Shown piece by piece: positions 61,936 to 64,000 of a stretch of DNA of 64,000 nt. The stretch spans positions 682,001 to 746,000 of the forward strand of contig NZ_JAILXZ010000002.1 in assembly GCF_020179475.1 (NCBI RefSeq). The letters are read 5' to 3'. The stretch is from Novosphingobium huizhouense. GTDB taxonomy: Bacteria > Pseudomonadota > Alphaproteobacteria > Sphingomonadales > Sphingomonadaceae. Position numbers and translations under genes: made by a program. Below the pieces are notes generated by a model. That model was given only the letters and a program-made list of their open reading frames with translations, had not been told where the DNA came from and did not search any database. Within the stretch, counting starts at the first letter, position 1; the number at the start of each line of letters is the position of its first letter.

Positions 61936-64000
61936 TCAGAACTTCGTTTCGAGGCTGACGCCGAAGGTGCGTTCGGCTTCGCGCGTGCGCCAGTTGACGT
62001 AGCCGCCGTTGGTGAACGGGAGGCTGATGACCGCCGCGTTGAAGTCCTGCTTGAACAGGTTGCGCACGAAAGCGCCGACCCGCCAGCGATCGTTGATCGA
62101 ACCAAGACCGATGTTGCCGTTGACGATGACGTATCCGTCCTGGTGCTGGAAGGGATCACCCACGGCATAGGACACGTCGCTGCGCAGCGAGGAATTCATC
62201 GCGAAGTCGAACTTCAGCGCGTCGCCGACCGGCTGCTCGTACGTCACGCCGGCCGTGACGGCATGCTTGGGGGCACCCGGAAGCGCTTCGCCTCCCGCCT
62301 GGTACAGCGACGTGCCGCTCGAGCTGTCGCAGACCGTGGCGGCCAGACCCGTGCGGTTCTGGTAATCGGTGCAGGCGGTCAGGTAGTCCGTGAACTTGGC
62401 GTCCGAGTACGTGTACGAGACGTTGAACGAAAGCGACCGGGTCGGACGCATGACGAGTTCGACCTCGAAGCCCTTCGCTTCGGCGGCGCCGGCGTTTTCG
62501 GTCAGGAATTCCTGGCCATTGAACACCGAGGTCTGCAGCTGCTTGTACTTGTCCCAGAAGGCGTTGACGTTGACCGTCAGCGCGCGGTCGAGGAACTGCA
62601 TCTTGGCGCCGACCGTCACGTCGTCGACCTGCTGCGGCTTCACGTTGCTGCGCGTGCCGGTGAGACCCGAAAAGGTCACCGTCGGCCCGAGGTAGCCACG
62701 CGCATAGGTGGCATAGAACAGCAGATCGCGGCTCGGCTTGAATTCCGCGCCGGCGCGCCCCGACAGCTTCGTCGCCTTGGTCTTGCCGGTGGTGAGATCA
62801 CGGGTTGCGTAAGGCACGGTTCCCGACGGCGTGAAGCCGTTGGACGGCATCGGCGGCACGAACGGCGCAAGATCAGGGTCCACCGTGCTGTAGTTGTGCG
62901 ACGTGACGCTGTCGTGCGTCAGACGCAGGCCACCCAGCAGCGCGAACGTATCCGACACGTGGAACTTGCCATCGAGATACCCGGCGATGCTGTTGGTCGT
63001 GGTGTCGGTATGGTTGTACCCGGCGGTGATCGACACGGTCGGGAACGTCGAATACGGCATCGCCGGACGCAGGATTGCGCTCTGGCCAAGGCCGATGCCG
63101 GTTTCCTGGCGCGAGGCAAAGGCACCGGCAATGAATTCGAGCGCCCGGCCCGAAGGCGAGGTCACGCGCAGTTCCTGGGAATAGGATCGGCGGGTCTGGC
63201 CGGGATCACGGGCATAGAACTTTTCATACGGCAGGCCGTCGATCGAGAAGGCGAAGGCGCCTTCCTTCTGTTCGCGGAACGCAGTGATCGAGGTCAGCGT
63301 GTAGTCGCCCAGCTTCAGGTCGGCCTGGAGCGAGGCGCCGTAATATTCGACCGAGCTGTAGCCGGCGCCATCGTCGATCGACTTGTCGTTATGCTCGTCG
63401 ACCGTCACGCCGAGCGCGGCGAGGTTGACGAAGGGCAGGCCGACAAGGCCGCCCGGCGCGGTCAGGTTGGCATCGAGATGGTTCAGCGTCCAGAGCTGGC
63501 CGGGGCCCTTGGTCTTGGTCTTCGAATAGTCGCCGATCACGTAGATCGACAGCGCATCGCTCGGCTCCCACAGCAGCTTGGCGCGACCGCCGTAGTTGTG
63601 CTGGCCGCCCCACTTCTCGTTGCGAACGACGTTATCGACATAGCCGTCGAATTCGCGGTCGAAGGCATAGATGGCCAGCGCGGCGTTCTTGCCGAGCGGC
63701 AGGTTGACCGAGCCATGGATGTCGCGTTCGTTGAGCGACCCGTACGACCCGAACAGCGAACCCGAGACCTTGTCCATGTCGGGGCGCTTGGTGGTGATGT
63801 TGATCACGCCCGACGACGCGTTCTTGCCGAACTGCGTGCCTTGCGGGCCCTTCAGCACTTCGATGCGTTCGAGATCGCCCAGCGACTGCACCGGGTTGCC
63901 GAAACCGATCACCACGTTGTCGACGACGAGGCCGACCGGCAGTTCCGACGAGCTGGTGAAGCCGCCCAGCGTGCCCACGCCGCGGATGCGGAAGCCGGCG
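61936..64000 (-). CDS. TonB-dependent outer-membrane receptor, partial at the 5' end
   Basis: Outer-membrane gated importer; the visible 688 codons lack the signal peptide, TonB box and start of the plug, which lie beyond the right edge (the frame is open to 64000, reading AGFRIRGVGTL). Plug signature: LERIEVLKGPQGTQFGKN...SGVINITTKRP. The rest is a 22-strand-type barrel ending GVSLETKF with a terminal Phe. The TonB receptor-esterase-GH1 layout suggests uptake of a glycoside or glycosylated ester rather than iron. The large-ligand family is common in sphingomonads. Confidence 0.93.
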   Translation of the reverse strand, partial: AGFRIRGVGTLGGFTSSSELPVGLVVDNVVIGFGNPVQSLGDLERIEVLKGPQGTQFGKNASSGVINITTKRPDMDKVSGSLFGSYGSLNERDIHGSVNLPLGKNAALAIYAFDREFDGYVDNVVRNEKWGGQHNYGGRAKLLWEPSDALSIYVIGDYSKTKTKGPGQLWTLNHLDANLTAPGGLVGLPFVNLAALGVTVDEHNDKSIDDGAGYSSVEYYGASLQADLKLGDYTLTSITAFREQKEGAFAFSIDGLPYEKFYARDPGQTRRSYSQELRVTSPSGRALEFIAGAFASRQETGIGLGQSAILRPAMPYSTFPTVSITAGYNHTDTTTNSIAGYLDGKFHVSDTFALLGGLRLTHDSVTSHNYSTVDPDLAPFVPPMPSNGFTPSGTVPYATRDLTTGKTKATKLSGRAGAEFKPSRDLLFYATYARGYLGPTVTFSGLTGTRSNVKPQQVDDVTVGAKMQFLDRALTVNVNAFWDKYKQLQTSVFNGQEFLTENAGAAEAKGFEVELVMRPTRSLSFNVSYTYSDAKFTDYLTACTDYQNRTGLAATVCDSSSGTSLYQAGGEALPGAPKHAVTAGVTYEQPVGDALKFDFAMNSSLRSDVSYAVGDPFQHQDGYVIVNGNIGLGSINDRWRVGAFVRNLFKQDFNAAVISLPFTNGGYVNWRTREAERTFGVSLETKF

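Overview
The window (about 67% G+C by eye, genes on both strands, many 1-4 nt stop/start overlaps) looks like an ordinary chromosome segment of an alphaproteobacterium of the order Sphingomonadales (Sphingomonas/Novosphingobium-like). Reasons: a DivL-type kinase with tyrosine at the H-box, a CpdR-type single-domain regulator, AddAB instead of RecBCD, a C-N hydrolase/DUF1178 operon, an AmgK-MurU recycling pair, a TorF-type porin, SapC and a sphingomonad-style TonB-dependent receptor. I see no phage, transposase, integron or CRISPR array.

Layout. 1-7.9 kb: a two-partner secretion operon (tpsB then a giant glycine-rich tpsA, cut by the left edge). 8.0-11.2 kb: secA preceded by a short exported ORF that is a candidate secretion monitor. 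11.3-15.2 kb: acyltransferase, argJ, a GST-like protein and an inositol-phosphatase-like enzyme. 15.2-28.3 kb: an M28 peptidase, thioredoxin, then a tightly packed leftward run transcribed divL-tsaE-amgK-murU-addB-addA (polarity signalling, t6A modification, peptidoglycan recycling, recombinational repair). 28.5-34.5 kb: a DUF5694 protein, ahcY with a perfect palindrome in its promoter region, peroxiredoxin, S10 peptidase and a TorF-like porin. 34.5-41.6 kb: paaI-folE-PLD, ftsB-like, a GGDEF protein, tRNA-Arg(CCU), and grxC-nitrilase-DUF1178. 41.6-47.9 kb: small heat-shock gene with a ROSE-like thermometer, a broken BrnT with intact BrnA, an alpha-amylase-family enzyme, Crp/Fnr regulator, rluB-rsmD and an MFS transporter. 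48-54.7 kb: exported repeat protein, UvrD-type helicase, RhlE-like RNA helicase and three small unknowns. 54.8-59.3 kb: FAD oxidoreductase, SapC, a probable small RNA, N-formylglutamate-amidohydrolase-family protein, cpdR and tRNA-Val(GAC). 59.7-64 kb: a TonB receptor / esterase / GH1 operon, cut by the right edge.

How it fits together: DivL and CpdR are both parts of the alphaproteobacterial CckA-ChpT-CtrA phosphorelay, and two CtrA-box-like sites occur in promoter regions here (weak evidence). The points most worth testing are the SecM-like ORF upstream of secA, the alpha-r8/SuhB-like small RNA downstream of SapC, the ROSE-like thermometer, the paired CxxC motifs in the giant exoprotein, and the orphaned BrnA antitoxin. 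Start sites were chosen by overlap with the upstream gene, Shine-Dalgarno spacing and the start of recognisable domain or signal sequence; no database search was possible, so family names rest on recognised motifs.
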